From the IMG/VR virus record IMGVR_UViG_3300046011_004881, positions 1-30,215 of that record: DNA of 30,215 nt; one strand, 5' to 3'. Below are positions 1 to 6,558 of the stretch, piece by piece. Position 1 is the first letter of the stretch; each line of letters begins with the position of its first letter. A model generated the notes under the pieces. The model ran no database searches and was not told the DNA's origin. It saw only the letters and a program-made list of their open reading frames with translations. The DNA is from a virus. Both the position numbers and the translations under genes were made by a program.

Positions 1-111
1 TTTCTCCAATCCATCATTACATGTACTACACATTATATTTTGTGAGTGACGTCCAACTTCTTTATTATTTTTGTCAAATATTGTGTATTCTATTGTATTT
101 GCTGATGTCAT
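1..111 (-). CDS. Hypothetical protein, N-terminal 37 codons (runs off window)
   Basis: An ATG at 111 opens a frame that stays open to the window edge. The product starts MTSANTIEYTIFDK and carries a CxxC pair (MCSTC) near residues 28-31, which may bind zinc. Its ATG overlaps the stop of the upstream gene as ATGA (108-111), so translation is probably coupled. Family not recognised; the C-terminus is missing. Confidence 0.6.
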   Translation of the reverse strand, partial: MTSANTIEYTIFDKNNKEVGRHSQNIMCSTCNDGLEK

Positions 112-557
112 ATCAAATTATTTAAAATGTAATCAAATGCTGCTGAATAGGCTTCTTGTGGGTTAATAAAATAAACAATGTTCTTGTTTTTATCTCTACC
201 TATCTGACAATGTAAATTTGCACCATTCACTGGTGTGAATATTGAATAGGTGTATTTCCTTAAAATTAATCGTGATTGACTACTTGAATCAGGTATTACA
301 ACTATTTCAATACCATGATTGATTCTTAGCCATTCTACAACTTCCCATTGTTCAGGTGCTGAACATAAAAATGGTTCACCTTGATAGTCACGCCCTTCAT
401 AGTAGTTTTGTCCATTTTTTACAGGCTCTTGACCCCCTTGATGATAATACTTTTTACCAGATTCAGAATATCCAATGTTTGTATATGAGTCAAACCCAAT
501 CTTTTTAAGTTTTTTAGCTTGTTCAAAGGTTGCGTATGATGGTTGTATTTGTGTCAT
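108..557 (-). CDS. Small phage protein, paralogue of the 1369-1755 gene
   Basis: A 149-residue soluble protein of unknown function. The N-terminus (SYATFEQAKKLKKIGF), the centre (SAPEQWEVVEWLRINHGI) and the C-terminus (EAYSAAFDYILNNLI) match the product of 1369-1755 almost residue for residue, while the middle differs, so the two are diverged paralogues. I remember proteins of this layout from Bacteroidota phages, always unassigned. It overlaps both neighbours by ATGA. The base composition is A/T-richer and poorer in CpG than the genes at 4145-8885, which suggests a different source. Confidence 0.8.
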   Translation of the reverse strand: MTQIQPSYATFEQAKKLKKIGFDSYTNIGYSESGKKYYHQGGQEPVKNGQNYYEGRDYQGEPFLCSAPEQWEVVEWLRINHGIEIVVIPDSSSQSRLILRKYTYSIFTPVNGANLHCQIGRDKNKNIVYFINPQEAYSAAFDYILNNLI

Positions 558-718
558 ATGATTTTAGATATATAAACTTCAATAAAAGAAGTTTGTTTTA
601 AAAGATTAGATCTAAGTCTATTTGCTTTTTCTTCAGTAGAGCATTTTTGAAACTTATATATAGCTCTCCACTCAGGATTATTTCTATTCCAAATTATCCA
701 GGAAACTAAGTATTTCAT
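554..718 (-). CDS. 54-residue hypothetical protein with ATGA overlaps at both ends
   Basis: An open frame of 55 codons, starting MKYLVSWIIWNRNNPEWRA and ending YISKII. Its ATG (716-718) overlaps the TGA of the upstream gene, and its own TGA (554-556) overlaps the ATG of the downstream gene, so it exactly fills the gap between 557 and 715. That double ATGA junction is the main argument that it is real. It is basic and aromatic-rich with no recognisable domain. Function unknown. Confidence 0.72.
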   Translation of the reverse strand: MKYLVSWIIWNRNNPEWRAIYKFQKCSTEEKANRLRSNLLKQTSFIEVYISKII

Positions 719-1092
719 ATCCATTCTCTTAATACATGAATAAATGCAGCACGTAATGCTTCTTGTTTTGTTGGATAGTTTTTATCTGAACCTAAGAAGT
801 CTCCTTTATATCTACTAGTGATAGAATACCTCCATCCAGGTATCAGTTGAAGAGTTAATACAAGTATTCCAAATTCTTCAAAAAGTATATTAGCTATGTT
901 TTTATACTCTTCAACAACTCTTTCATCATCTAAAGGGAGATTATCAAGCTGTTCTAAAGAGAACTCTGGTGTAATGGGTTCATAACCATATTTACCCAAT
1001 TGTTTAAATAACCCTCTATTCTTTCTTGCGTTACTTAAGGCAATTAATAGCCATATTAAAATTATTGCTGTAAAAATTGTAATCACTATCAT
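715..1092 (-). CDS. Single-pass membrane protein with an EALRAAF C-terminal motif
   Basis: 125 residues. Residues 2-21 (IVITIFTAIILIWLLIALS) form one strong membrane helix, followed by a positive stretch (NARKNRG), predicting N-out/C-in topology. The end (KQEALRAAFIHVLREWI) resembles the EAYSAAFDYILNNLI end of the two neighbouring paralogues, so it may share a C-terminal domain with a membrane anchor in place of the ATFEQAKK head. It lies in the ATGA-coupled run 1-1755. Function unknown. Confidence 0.75.
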   Translation of the reverse strand: MIVITIFTAIILIWLLIALSNARKNRGLFKQLGKYGYEPITPEFSLEQLDNLPLDDERVVEEYKNIANILFEEFGILVLTLQLIPGWRYSITSRYKGDFLGSDKNYPTKQEALRAAFIHVLREWI

Positions 1093-1093
1093 A

Positions 1094-1372
1094 TTAAATA
1101 CTATTATTTAAATAGATTATTTCTTTAGATAAAGTTTCACCATCTTCTGATAAGAAATATCCTTTAACTAAATACTCTGAAATGTTAGTGTCATCTTCTA
1201 CATAAATGTATTCATCACCAACTTGATCTCCATCTAAACCAGCGTCAACAGCTTTCACTACTTGAACTTTATTTAATCTTTCACCGCCTTCGCAATATCC
1301 ATTATCTGATACCCAAACTTCCATATCATCAGGAAAATTTTTGAGTAATTCTTGTAGTTCTTTATTTTTCAT
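1094..1372 (-). CDS. Acidic hypothetical protein (92 aa)
   Basis: A small acidic protein starting MKNKELQELLKNFPDDMEVW. The sequence DDMEVWVSDNGYCEGG recalls a widespread short phage/prophage family (a PDD.EVW motif), which has no known function. Its ATG overlaps the stop of 1369-1755 as ATGA, and its own stop lies 1 nt before the next ATG. No membrane segment or catalytic motif is visible. Confidence 0.75.
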   Translation of the reverse strand: MKNKELQELLKNFPDDMEVWVSDNGYCEGGERLNKVQVVKAVDAGLDGDQVGDEYIYVEDDTNISEYLVKGYFLSEDGETLSKEIIYLNNSI

Positions 1373-1755
1373 ATTAAATTATTTAAAATGTAATCAAATG
1401 CTGCACTATATGCTTCTTGTTTTGATTTATGTTGATTATTAAATTTGCGATGTGCAGTTAATATCTTATGTCTTTTATCCAAATCATCCCAAACTTCTTT
1501 TGAACACACCTCTAATTTAACAAACCATAATTCTCCATAAACATCACAAGATACTTCTAAGTGAATACCATGATTAACCCTTAACCATTCTACTACTTGC
1601 CATTGTTCTGGTGCTTTAAAATCCATTTCAGCTGCTCCATAAAGTATTCTATCACCTACATCTGAATACCATGAAAAACAGATTTCATTAAATCTTTTCT
1701 CTTTAAGCTTTTTAGCTTGTTCAAATGTAGCGTATGCTGGTCGTATTTGTTCCAT
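1369..1755 (-). CDS. Small phage protein, paralogue of the 108-557 gene
   Basis: 128 residues. It shares with the 108-557 product the head (AYATFEQAKKLKEKRF), the centre (KAPEQWQVVEWLRVNHGI) and an identical end (EAYSAAFDYILNNLI). The variable middle is shorter here. Two copies within 1.7 kb point to tandem duplication or repeated acquisition. It is first in the ATGA-coupled run that ends at the window edge. Function unknown. Confidence 0.8.
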   Translation of the reverse strand: MEQIRPAYATFEQAKKLKEKRFNEICFSWYSDVGDRILYGAAEMDFKAPEQWQVVEWLRVNHGIHLEVSCDVYGELWFVKLEVCSKEVWDDLDKRHKILTAHRKFNNQHKSKQEAYSAAFDYILNNLI

Positions 1756-1776
1756 AGTTATTTTTTTATTAATGTG

Positions 1777-2145
1777 TTAATCGCATGATGGATCCGCCTT
1801 ATCCAATTCCCAAGGATCTATGCTCTCTTCTTCTACTTCCACAGGGTACTCTACGCACATCGATTCGTCGAACTTGTACCATTTATTTGAGTACTCGTCC
1901 CACGTCATCTCTCCGTCGTAATACATGGCCTCATCTATCCTCATGTTCTTCGGCTGCGTAGCGATAAAACTTTTTCCGTCTTGGTAAGATATAGTCACTC
2001 CACAATCTGGGTACAGATCACAGAACTTTATGCTCGCTCGATATGCCCAATCTCCCATTTCGTTTAGCGTGAATGGCTTATTTACAGTTTCGTCTTTCAC
2101 TACCTCGTTAGTTAAGTAATTTACAATTTTAATTTTTGCTATCAT
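1777..2145 (-). CDS. Hypothetical acidic protein (122 aa)
   Basis: 122 residues starting MIAKIKIVNYLTNEVVKDET, with a mixed alpha/beta pattern and a very acidic tail (EVEEESIDPWELDKADPSCD). Its codons are visibly richer in CpG and in GTA/CTC/TCG than those of the 1-1755 genes. The preceding small ORF ends 1 nt upstream of its ATG. I do not recognise the family. Confidence 0.72.
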   Translation of the reverse strand: MIAKIKIVNYLTNEVVKDETVNKPFTLNEMGDWAYRASIKFCDLYPDCGVTISYQDGKSFIATQPKNMRIDEAMYYDGEMTWDEYSNKWYKFDESMCVEYPVEVEEESIDPWELDKADPSCD

Positions 2146-2146
2146 A

Positions 2147-2299
2147 CTATATTTTTTTGGTGGATTTTGAATTTCTTGCCCAATTTTTTTGGGCCAATTT
2201 TTTCTTGTTTGGTATCACTTTTGATTTGTACCTACCATCGTACGCACCGTCTCTGATTTGATCTAGCCTCTTTTCGTTTTGTAGTTTAGCTTTGTGCAT
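2147..2299 (-). CDS. 50-residue basic hypothetical protein
   Basis: ATG at 2299, TAG at 2147-2149, with no internal stop. The product is strongly basic (RDGAYDGRYKSKVIPNKKK) and may bind nucleic acid. Small basic proteins with a DGxYxxKVVPxKK core occur in other phages in my memory, function unknown. The stop lies 1 nt upstream of the next start (2145), which supports a real gene. It was too short for a 60-codon cut-off. Confidence 0.6.
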   Translation of the reverse strand: MHKAKLQNEKRLDQIRDGAYDGRYKSKVIPNKKKLAQKNWARNSKSTKKI

Positions 2300-2328
2300 A
2301 TATAGTAAGTTTACGATTATGTAAAATA

Positions 2329-2712
2329 TTATTTTTCGTACCCAATCATTAGAACGTCCAACTGTCTAACGTAGTCCAACTTAACCAAATCTTGGTATAT
2401 TTCGTTTAACCAGTAATTTTGTACGTTATCTAACTCCTTACAAGCCTCTGAGTATATATCGTCTATACTGTAAGATGAGCCGAATCCATAACCACACAAA
2501 GACTTTGCTACGTATCTCAATTTATTTTCTGCTTCGTGTTCCAATTGGATTTGCAAATTGCTATTACATTGATTATATGCAGCGGTGAGGGCCGTGAATA
2601 TATTTTCCTTCATGAAGTCGGCTACGGTGTCGTTGTGTTCGTACATCTCTTTGCTCCACGGTTTAGTGATCGTAACTCCGTACTTTTGTCCTAAGATTTT
2701 GTAATTTTGCAT
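2329..2712 (-). CDS. Hypothetical protein (127 aa)
   Basis: A mostly helical 127-residue protein (MQNYKILGQKYGVTITKPWS start), with cysteines at about 49 and 73 that form no metal-binding pattern. It uses the more CpG-rich codon style of 1777-2299. Its start lies 4 nt downstream of the stop of 2717-3019. Family not recognised. Confidence 0.7.
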   Translation of the reverse strand: MQNYKILGQKYGVTITKPWSKEMYEHNDTVADFMKENIFTALTAAYNQCNSNLQIQLEHEAENKLRYVAKSLCGYGFGSSYSIDDIYSEACKELDNVQNYWLNEIYQDLVKLDYVRQLDVLMIGYEK

Positions 2713-2716
2713 ACTT

Positions 2717-3019
2717 TTATTTTTTAATAATCACTCCTTGTTTATATAAAGATTTCATAATAAAGGGTGTTTGGAGTATTAAAGATTGTGAATCATTTTC
2801 TACATTTTCTATTACTTTATACCAACTTTCTTCAACAGGAAGTATTGTTGCTGAAGATAGTATTTCTTTATATATCTCTATTCCTTGTTCAAATTGATAG
2901 TCATAATCAGAACCAGTCATTTTGCAATGTTGTATATGATTTTCCAAATCAATTTCAAGTTCAGCTATCTTAGCTTCAATCTCTTTCTTAGCTTCTTCGG
3001 TTAGGTATATTCCTTTCAT
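2717..3019 (-). CDS. Hypothetical helical protein (100 aa)
   Basis: Residues 8-45 look like a long amphipathic helix (EEAKKEIEAKIAELEIDLEN), possibly a coiled coil. The rest is mixed. The composition is the AT-rich, CpG-poor style. It is co-directional with close neighbours on both sides. Function unknown. Confidence 0.7.
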   Translation of the reverse strand: MKGIYLTEEAKKEIEAKIAELEIDLENHIQHCKMTGSDYDYQFEQGIEIYKEILSSATILPVEESWYKVIENVENDSQSLILQTPFIMKSLYKQGVIIKK

Positions 3020-3031
3020 AGTGTGTTTGTT

Positions 3032-3199
3032 TTATTTAGCATCATCTAAATCTATTGCGTTTATTAATGTTATGCAAATGCAAAACAATGGCAGCAATAT
3101 TTTCCAATCATCACCGTGTGATATCCAAAGAGATTTTATAATAGCTCCTGTTAAAAAGCAAGAAACAAAATGTAATATTCCTTTAATAATTTTTTTCAT
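3032..3199 (-). CDS. 55-residue membrane protein
   Basis: ATG at 3197-3199 and TAA at 3032-3034, 55 codons with no internal stop. There are two hydrophobic stretches, residues about 4-27 (GILHFVSCFLTGAIIKSL) and about 34-49 (ILLPLFCICITLINAI), joined by a short polar turn with two Asp, so a hairpin membrane protein is likely. Such small two-helix proteins in early phage regions may act on the host envelope or in superinfection exclusion, but nothing here decides it. Confidence 0.6.
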   Translation of the reverse strand: MKKIIKGILHFVSCFLTGAIIKSLWISHGDDWKILLPLFCICITLINAIDLDDAK

Positions 3200-3229
3200 A
3201 TTGAAGTTTTATTTTAATAAATGTATTTA

Positions 3230-3385
3230 CTAAATACTTTTTGGCTCATAAAATGTTATCGTGATATTTTGGTGAACATAAGCACCAATTGCAAAAGGTT
3301 CCACTTTAATTTCTTTAACATTTGTGAGACCGTTTTCAGCTAAGAAATCAGTAATTTGTTTGATTGTTTTTGTTGTGTTTTCCAT
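3230..3385 (-). CDS. 51-residue hypothetical protein
   Basis: ATG at 3383-3385, TAG at 3230-3232, no internal stop. Starts MENTTKTIKQITDFLAENGL and ends ITITFYEPKSI; an alpha-then-beta pattern suggests a small folded domain. It fills the gap between its neighbours in the same direction. Function unknown. Confidence 0.6.
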   Translation of the reverse strand: MENTTKTIKQITDFLAENGLTNVKEIKVEPFAIGAYVHQNITITFYEPKSI

Positions 3386-3400
3386 AAATTATGGTTTTTA

Positions 3401-3586
3401 TTAATGATAGATGGGTAGAATCGTATAGTTGCCTCTCACTAATAATGAATCTACAATCTTTTTTTCGGCTTCCTCAAGCGTATCAAAATCAATATCCCAT
3501 ATTGCTCTTAATACCGCCCTCGTTTTATAAACGCCCGTAATCATAACTTTATCTTCTTCGATTTCGTAAACCCTGTACTTTGGCAT
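3401..3586 (-). CDS. Hypothetical protein (61 aa)
   Basis: 61 residues, MPKYRVYEIEEDKVMITGVY start, beta-strand-rich N-terminus followed by a helix (FDTLEEAEKKIVDSLL) and a final strand (YTILPIYH). This looks like a small ferredoxin-like or SPOR-like fold, but I cannot name a family. CpG-rich codon style. Confidence 0.7.
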   Translation of the reverse strand: MPKYRVYEIEEDKVMITGVYKTRAVLRAIWDIDFDTLEEAEKKIVDSLLVRGNYTILPIYH

Positions 3587-3601
3587 AGTTTGTGTTTGTT
3601 A

Positions 3602-4120
3602 TCAATAAATGTATTTACCTACTAATTGTGTTAATCCCTGTGAGTTGGTGATTGTTTTGGGTTCTAATTTTTGATTCCAAAATGGCTCTCCAGTAATATC
3701 ATCACCAATCCAGTCTTCTTCACCTTTATCTATCATTTCACACTCAAAAGCAACAGGATATTTTGGTTGTTGGAGGGCTTTGGCTTTGTTGTATTCTTTT
3801 GCTTCTATCCATTCATCAAAATTAGGGTAGGTAGCTTTACAAATATTATAAAACATTTCAGCAAAATCATATCTCACTATTTCTAATGGTGGCAACAAAG
3901 GCACTCCTTCAAGTATGGGGGCATTTAGTGGTAGGTGATAGATGATTTTTTGATAGAATGGTTTGTGTTCATTTACGTTTGTATTTTTGCCATTCATTCT
4001 ATCATATTTACATACAATATCCTCTCCAAAATGTTTATAGTAAATCCAATTTGTATCTTTAATCTCTGATTCATCTACAACAAGTAGATAGTTTTCTGTT
4101 TTAATTACTGAGTGTGTCAT
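3602..4120 (-). CDS. Phage protein with AKALQQPKYPVAFECEM motif
   Basis: 172 residues. The core WIEAKEYNKAKALQQPKYPV followed by AFECEM is a signature I have seen in many unassigned Bacteroidota phage/prophage proteins. The N-terminal half (LPLNAPILEGVPLLPPLE) looks like a separate beta-rich unit. The AT-rich composition matches the ATFEQAKK and RELSLEER genes of this window, which suggests a shared origin. No catalytic motif is evident. Confidence 0.75.
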   Translation of the reverse strand: MTHSVIKTENYLLVVDESEIKDTNWIYYKHFGEDIVCKYDRMNGKNTNVNEHKPFYQKIIYHLPLNAPILEGVPLLPPLEIVRYDFAEMFYNICKATYPNFDEWIEAKEYNKAKALQQPKYPVAFECEMIDKGEEDWIGDDITGEPFWNQKLEPKTITNSQGLTQLVGKYIY

Positions 4121-4144
4121 TTTGTTTTTGTTTTGTTTTTTTAA

Positions 4145-4339
4145 TTATTTATTTTCTTTAACTTCGTAACCGAACGCAGATGCCATTCTTTTAATGTCTG
4201 CGTAATGCGTGTGATTGACTCTCATGTTTATCCACACGTTCTCAATCAACTCCCGTTTCCACCTACTAAACAAGTTGTTAAAAGTTGGGTTGTTGTATAA
4301 TTTACCGAACTTTACATCGATACTTTTTACATTCTTCAT
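4145..4339 (-). CDS. Hypothetical basic protein (64 aa)
   Basis: 64 residues, basic (FSRWKRELIENVWINMRVNH), helical, no recognised domain. It is the first gene after promoter 4386-4427 with a leader of about 40 nt, so it heads the unit 4339-1. Confidence 0.68.
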   Translation of the reverse strand: MKNVKSIDVKFGKLYNNPTFNNLFSRWKRELIENVWINMRVNHTHYADIKRMASAFGYEVKENK

Positions 4340-4385
4340 ATATAAAATTTAATTAATATTAATACTTACGATTGGCCCTTACAGG

Positions 4386-4427
4386 GTAAATGTACGAAAA
4401 CTATTTGAAACGAAAAAATATTTCAAA
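4386..4427 (-). promoter_or_regulatory. Phage promoter (conserved early-type), for 4339 leftward
   Basis: Reading the minus strand: an A/T box (ATATTTTTTCGTTT), then CAAATAGTTTTCG, then a -7 box TACATTTA at 4394-4387. The same arrangement recurs at 4953, 5600, 8913, 16546, 16637 and 22196. The -7 box fits the Bacteroidota pattern TAnnTTTG with the last base changed. Confidence 0.6.
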
Positions 4428-4438
4428 AAAATTCTCCA

Positions 4439-4497
4439 TTGGAAATCAATGAGTTATAGATATTCTTTTTTATAATGTGTAACTGATTGGTTATCAA
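4439..4497 (-). repeat. AACTGATTGG hairpin, copy 1 (transcript end)
   Basis: Arms 4439-4461 and 4475-4497 pair over 23 positions (17 Watson-Crick, 3 G-T, 3 mismatches) around a 13-nt loop. The right arm holds TGTAACTGATTGGTTATCAA. On the minus strand a run of seven T follows about 10 nt after the stem, so it can act as a terminator for leftward transcripts. Related hairpins lie at 8972-9020 and 16697-16746, each just upstream of a promoter. Confidence 0.55.
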
Positions 4498-4519
4498 CGC
4501 GTTAATATCATTCATTAGG

Positions 4520-4590
4520 AGCTCACCATCAGCGCGTAATAATCATGCTAATGTTTATTAACGTATACAAAAAATGTTAAATGGCGAGCT
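4520..4590. other. Structured intergenic element
   Basis: The outer arms AGCTCACCAT (4520-4529) and ATGGCGAGCT (4581-4590) pair at 9 of 10 positions. Inside, CGTAATAA (4535-4542) pairs with TTATTAACG (4555-4563) with one bulge. No coding frame fits. It sits between the terminator of the HTH gene and the next promoter; it may be a small RNA, a regulatory site or part of an origin. Confidence 0.45.
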
Positions 4591-4611
4591 TGTGGTAAGT
4601 ACGTATAAACG

Positions 4612-4639
4612 AAAAAAGGACACCGATTAAGGTGTCCTT
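4612..4639 (-). terminator. Rho-independent terminator of the HTH gene
   Basis: A perfect 9-bp stem AAGGACACC (4616-4624) / GGTGTCCTT (4631-4639) with a 6-nt loop; on the minus strand it runs into a T tract (complement of 4612-4617). It lies 30 nt after the stop of 4669-4917. Confidence 0.85.
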
Positions 4640-4668
4640 GATAACTAACCAAAAATAAACTTAAAAAA

Positions 4669-4917
4669 TTAAGCTTCAAATTCGGCCAAACGTACCGCGT
4701 TGGATTTTCTACCGCGAGTCATGTCGAAAGCTCGGTTCAAAATTGTGTAATTGAACTGCTTACCTGAAATCACATCGCTCACGTGAGTTGTTGAATAACC
4801 CACCGATTCTGCGATCTTGGTGATGTCACCTTGACGGAGTTTACGGTTAACGATCGCCGCCTTTTGAAGGTAGCTACGCTTTTCGTAATTGCTCGGTCTG
4901 TTGCTGCTTGTTTTCAT
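4669..4917 (-). CDS. Small HTH DNA-binding regulator
   Basis: 82 residues. A helix-turn-helix is visible at residues about 31-54: DITKIAESVGYSTTHVSDVI, followed by SGK. This is the pattern of Cro/CI-like or AsnC-like short HTH domains (A..VGYS..HVS.VI.G). The tail is basic (TRGRKSNAVRLAEF). It is a monocistronic unit: promoter at 4953 upstream, strong terminator at 4612-4639 downstream. An inverted repeat CTTCAAT...ATTGAAG straddles its own -7 box, so it may be autoregulated; that link is inference. It could control the early promoters. Confidence 0.75.
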   Translation of the reverse strand: MKTSSNRPSNYEKRSYLQKAAIVNRKLRQGDITKIAESVGYSTTHVSDVISGKQFNYTILNRAFDMTRGRKSNAVRLAEFEA

Positions 4918-4934
4918 GGTGTAACCTGCATTTA

Positions 4935-4992
4935 ATTGTTAAACAATACTTCAATATTATACGAATTATTGAAGATAAAAAAATTTAATTAT
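4935..4992 (-). promoter_or_regulatory. Promoter of the HTH gene with overlapping operator-like repeats
   Basis: On the minus strand an A/T box (TAAATTTTTTTATC) is followed 15-20 nt on by CGTATAATAT (4963-4954). CTTCAAT (4949-4955) and ATTGAAG (4968-4974) form an inverted repeat that brackets the -7 box. A second perfect palindrome ATTGTT-A-AACAAT lies at 4935-4947, in the leader. Both are good operator candidates. Confidence 0.55.
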
Positions 4993-4999
4993 TTGGTCA

Positions 5000-5596
5000 C
5001 TATACTTGTTGCGCTCTAAACACTTCGATTATTTTCTCTGGCGCGTTTAGGTAATTAGACACAAATCTTTTAGGCATCGCTTTTACTATAACATTGTTCT
5101 TGTACGGAGAGTTACTTGGTTTGCTCCACTTTCTGGTCTCAATCAAATAACCGTAAAAGTACAAGTAAGCATTTGCTTTTTGTTTGTACTTTGTAATATT
5201 GACTGGCAAATTATATTTTTTAATGATATTGACGGATCTCTTTTCGTTGTCCAATTCTAAGTTGATGCAATTCTTAACGTGATACCTAATTCTTAGCACA
5301 TCTTCTCCCATTAACCAAGATTGTAAACGAATTATAGAAGTTAAACCTTTTCTCCAAGGTTCACAATTTTCCAACCATTGGGTCATGTGAGCGTATTCGT
5401 GCACAAGTATCTCTAAGCTGTCTTTTCTATTCATTGAAACTACTAGTTCTCTGCCAGTTTCGTCGAAGTACCCGCTACACTTAATGTCTCCTTCTAACTT
5501 CACGTAAGAAGTATTTTTTAACTTACACTTTATGCCGTGCTTTTTACACTCGTCTTTTACTAGAGCTATAAACTCGGTAGCATTCTTATTCATCAT
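5000..5596 (-). CDS. Putative HExxH zinc metallopeptidase
   Basis: About 198 residues from the ATG at 5596; the longer frame to 5602 would need TTG inside the promoter. The zinc motif HEYAH (in SLEILVHEYAHMTQW, about residues 65-69) is clear, and the later glutamates in INLELDNEKRSV are candidates for the third ligand. I recall related unassigned HExxH proteins in T4-like and marine phages with the same LELDNE.R and QKANAYLYFYGYLIETRKW segments. The substrate is unknown. The promoter -7 box ends only 3 nt before the ATG, so the mRNA is probably leaderless. Confidence 0.78.
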   Translation of the reverse strand: MMNKNATEFIALVKDECKKHGIKCKLKNTSYVKLEGDIKCSGYFDETGRELVVSMNRKDSLEILVHEYAHMTQWLENCEPWRKGLTSIIRLQSWLMGEDVLRIRYHVKNCINLELDNEKRSVNIIKKYNLPVNITKYKQKANAYLYFYGYLIETRKWSKPSNSPYKNNVIVKAMPKRFVSNYLNAPEKIIEVFRAQQV

Positions 5597-5599
5597 AAT

Positions 5600-5640
5600 C
5601 AAATATACTCAATGTTTACCGAAAATAAAAATTTATCTTT
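5600..5640 (-). promoter_or_regulatory. Phage promoter, likely giving a leaderless mRNA
   Basis: Minus strand: ATAAATTTTTATTTTC, a 12-nt spacer, then TATATTTG (5607-5600), a perfect TAnnTTTG box. The ATG of the metallopeptidase starts 3 nt downstream, at or near the expected start of transcription. Confidence 0.6.
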
Positions 5641-5656
5641 TCACTCAATCCGAACA

Positions 5657-5854
5657 CTAGTCTTCATCTATATCTTCCTCGTACTCCAAGTCTAGTAAGT
5701 GTTCGTATTCTTTTGATATACTGATACACAATTCGAGTAGTTGTTTTCTCTTGTAAAACTCCCGTTGACTAACATCGTCGGAGTCCATGTTTTGGTAGCA
5801 ATCTCGTAAATCGTTTAGTGTGTTTTCGAATCTACAATAACTCATGTTTGGCAT
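5657..5854 (-). CDS. MSYCRFENT-type small phage protein
   Basis: 65 residues starting MPNMSYCRFENTLNDLRDCY. The head MSYCRF.NT..DL.DC is a familiar signature of a small, widespread, uncharacterised phage protein family. The second half is helical with a very acidic end (EYEEDIDED). Cys7 and Cys19 are the only conserved-looking reactive residues. No function is known to me. Confidence 0.8.
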   Translation of the reverse strand: MPNMSYCRFENTLNDLRDCYQNMDSDDVSQREFYKRKQLLELCISISKEYEHLLDLEYEEDIDED

Positions 5855-5856
5855 AA

Positions 5857-6006
5857 CTATAGTTTTTTCTTTTTAGTAATATTTGGGTGAGCACTCATGA
5901 ACCATTCACAAACTTTTTTGTTTAGTATGTAAAGTTCTAAATAAGAAGTCCATACGCCGAAATTATATCCGGGTGGTTCTTTTAATCTGACTTTAAAATT
6001 TATCAC
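5857..6006 (-). CDS. 49-residue hypothetical protein, GTG start
   Basis: Open frame from GTG (6004-6006) to TAG (5857-5859), no internal stop: VINFKVRLKEPPGYNFGVWT... with a basic end (NITKKKKL). It ends 3 nt before the ATG of the next gene and starts just after the stop of 6028-6270, so it fits the operon. There is no ATG alternative except an internal one near residue 37. Function unknown. Confidence 0.5.
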   Translation of the reverse strand: MINFKVRLKEPPGYNFGVWTSYLELYILNKKVCEWFMSAHPNITKKKKL

Positions 6007-6027
6007 TCTTGATTTATTTTTAAATTA

Positions 6028-6270
6028 TTACCAATCTCCGGTGGCTCCACCGCCTCCGCTATCTCCGCCTCCGAATCCGTCAAAACTGCTGTCACTTGAC
6101 GAAAAGCTATCGCTTGACGAAGAACTGTCAGAATTACTAAACATACTGCCGATCAATGAACCAGCAATATCTCCAAGGATATCCGAATCTGTTACGGTCG
6201 ATACGGCGGTTGATGTAAAAAATTTTCTTACGTTTTGTTTTGTTGTTTTTTTTCTAGATGGAATGTTCAT
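6028..6270 (-). CDS. Small Ser/Gly-rich protein
   Basis: 80 residues. A basic head (MNIPSRKKTTKQNVRKFF) is followed by a low-complexity Ser/Asp stretch (about 46-64) and a Gly-rich end (GGGDSGGGGATGDW). Tails of this Ser-run plus GGG..GDW type occur on several small phage and bacterial proteins; the role is unknown, possibly a disordered binding tail. It is a real gene, though the plus-strand mirror frame is also open because the repeat is biased. Confidence 0.7.
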   Translation of the reverse strand: MNIPSRKKTTKQNVRKFFTSTAVSTVTDSDILGDIAGSLIGSMFSNSDSSSSSDSFSSSDSSFDGFGGGDSGGGGATGDW

Positions 6271-6274
6271 ATAC

Positions 6275-6547
6275 TTATTTTATTTTTTCTGCGTTGAAAC
6301 AAAGGATTGGGTTGCCGCTATTTTTAACGACTCTAAATCTGGTTGCGCCCAGTTTTTTAAGCTTATATTTGTAATCGTCCACTTTATCTTTCGGTATTCC
6401 GTATATCGCGTGAGATTGAGTGTGATCGTATATATCTTGCCAATAAACTCCGCTATCGTAGGTAGAATAGATAAGTTCATTAATTATCTTCCCAATTTCT
6501 TTTTTCCGCTCATTAGTTATTCTATTAGTTATTATATGATAATTCAT
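6275..6547 (-). CDS. Hypothetical protein (90 aa)
   Basis: 90 residues starting MNYHIITNRITNERKKEIGK; a helical N-terminal half, then a strand-rich C-terminal half ending LCFNAEKIK. It starts right after 6559-6888 and ends 4 nt before the next ATG. Family not recognised. Confidence 0.7.
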   Translation of the reverse strand: MNYHIITNRITNERKKEIGKIINELIYSTYDSGVYWQDIYDHTQSHAIYGIPKDKVDDYKYKLKKLGATRFRVVKNSGNPILCFNAEKIK

Positions 6548-6558
6548 AATTTATATTT

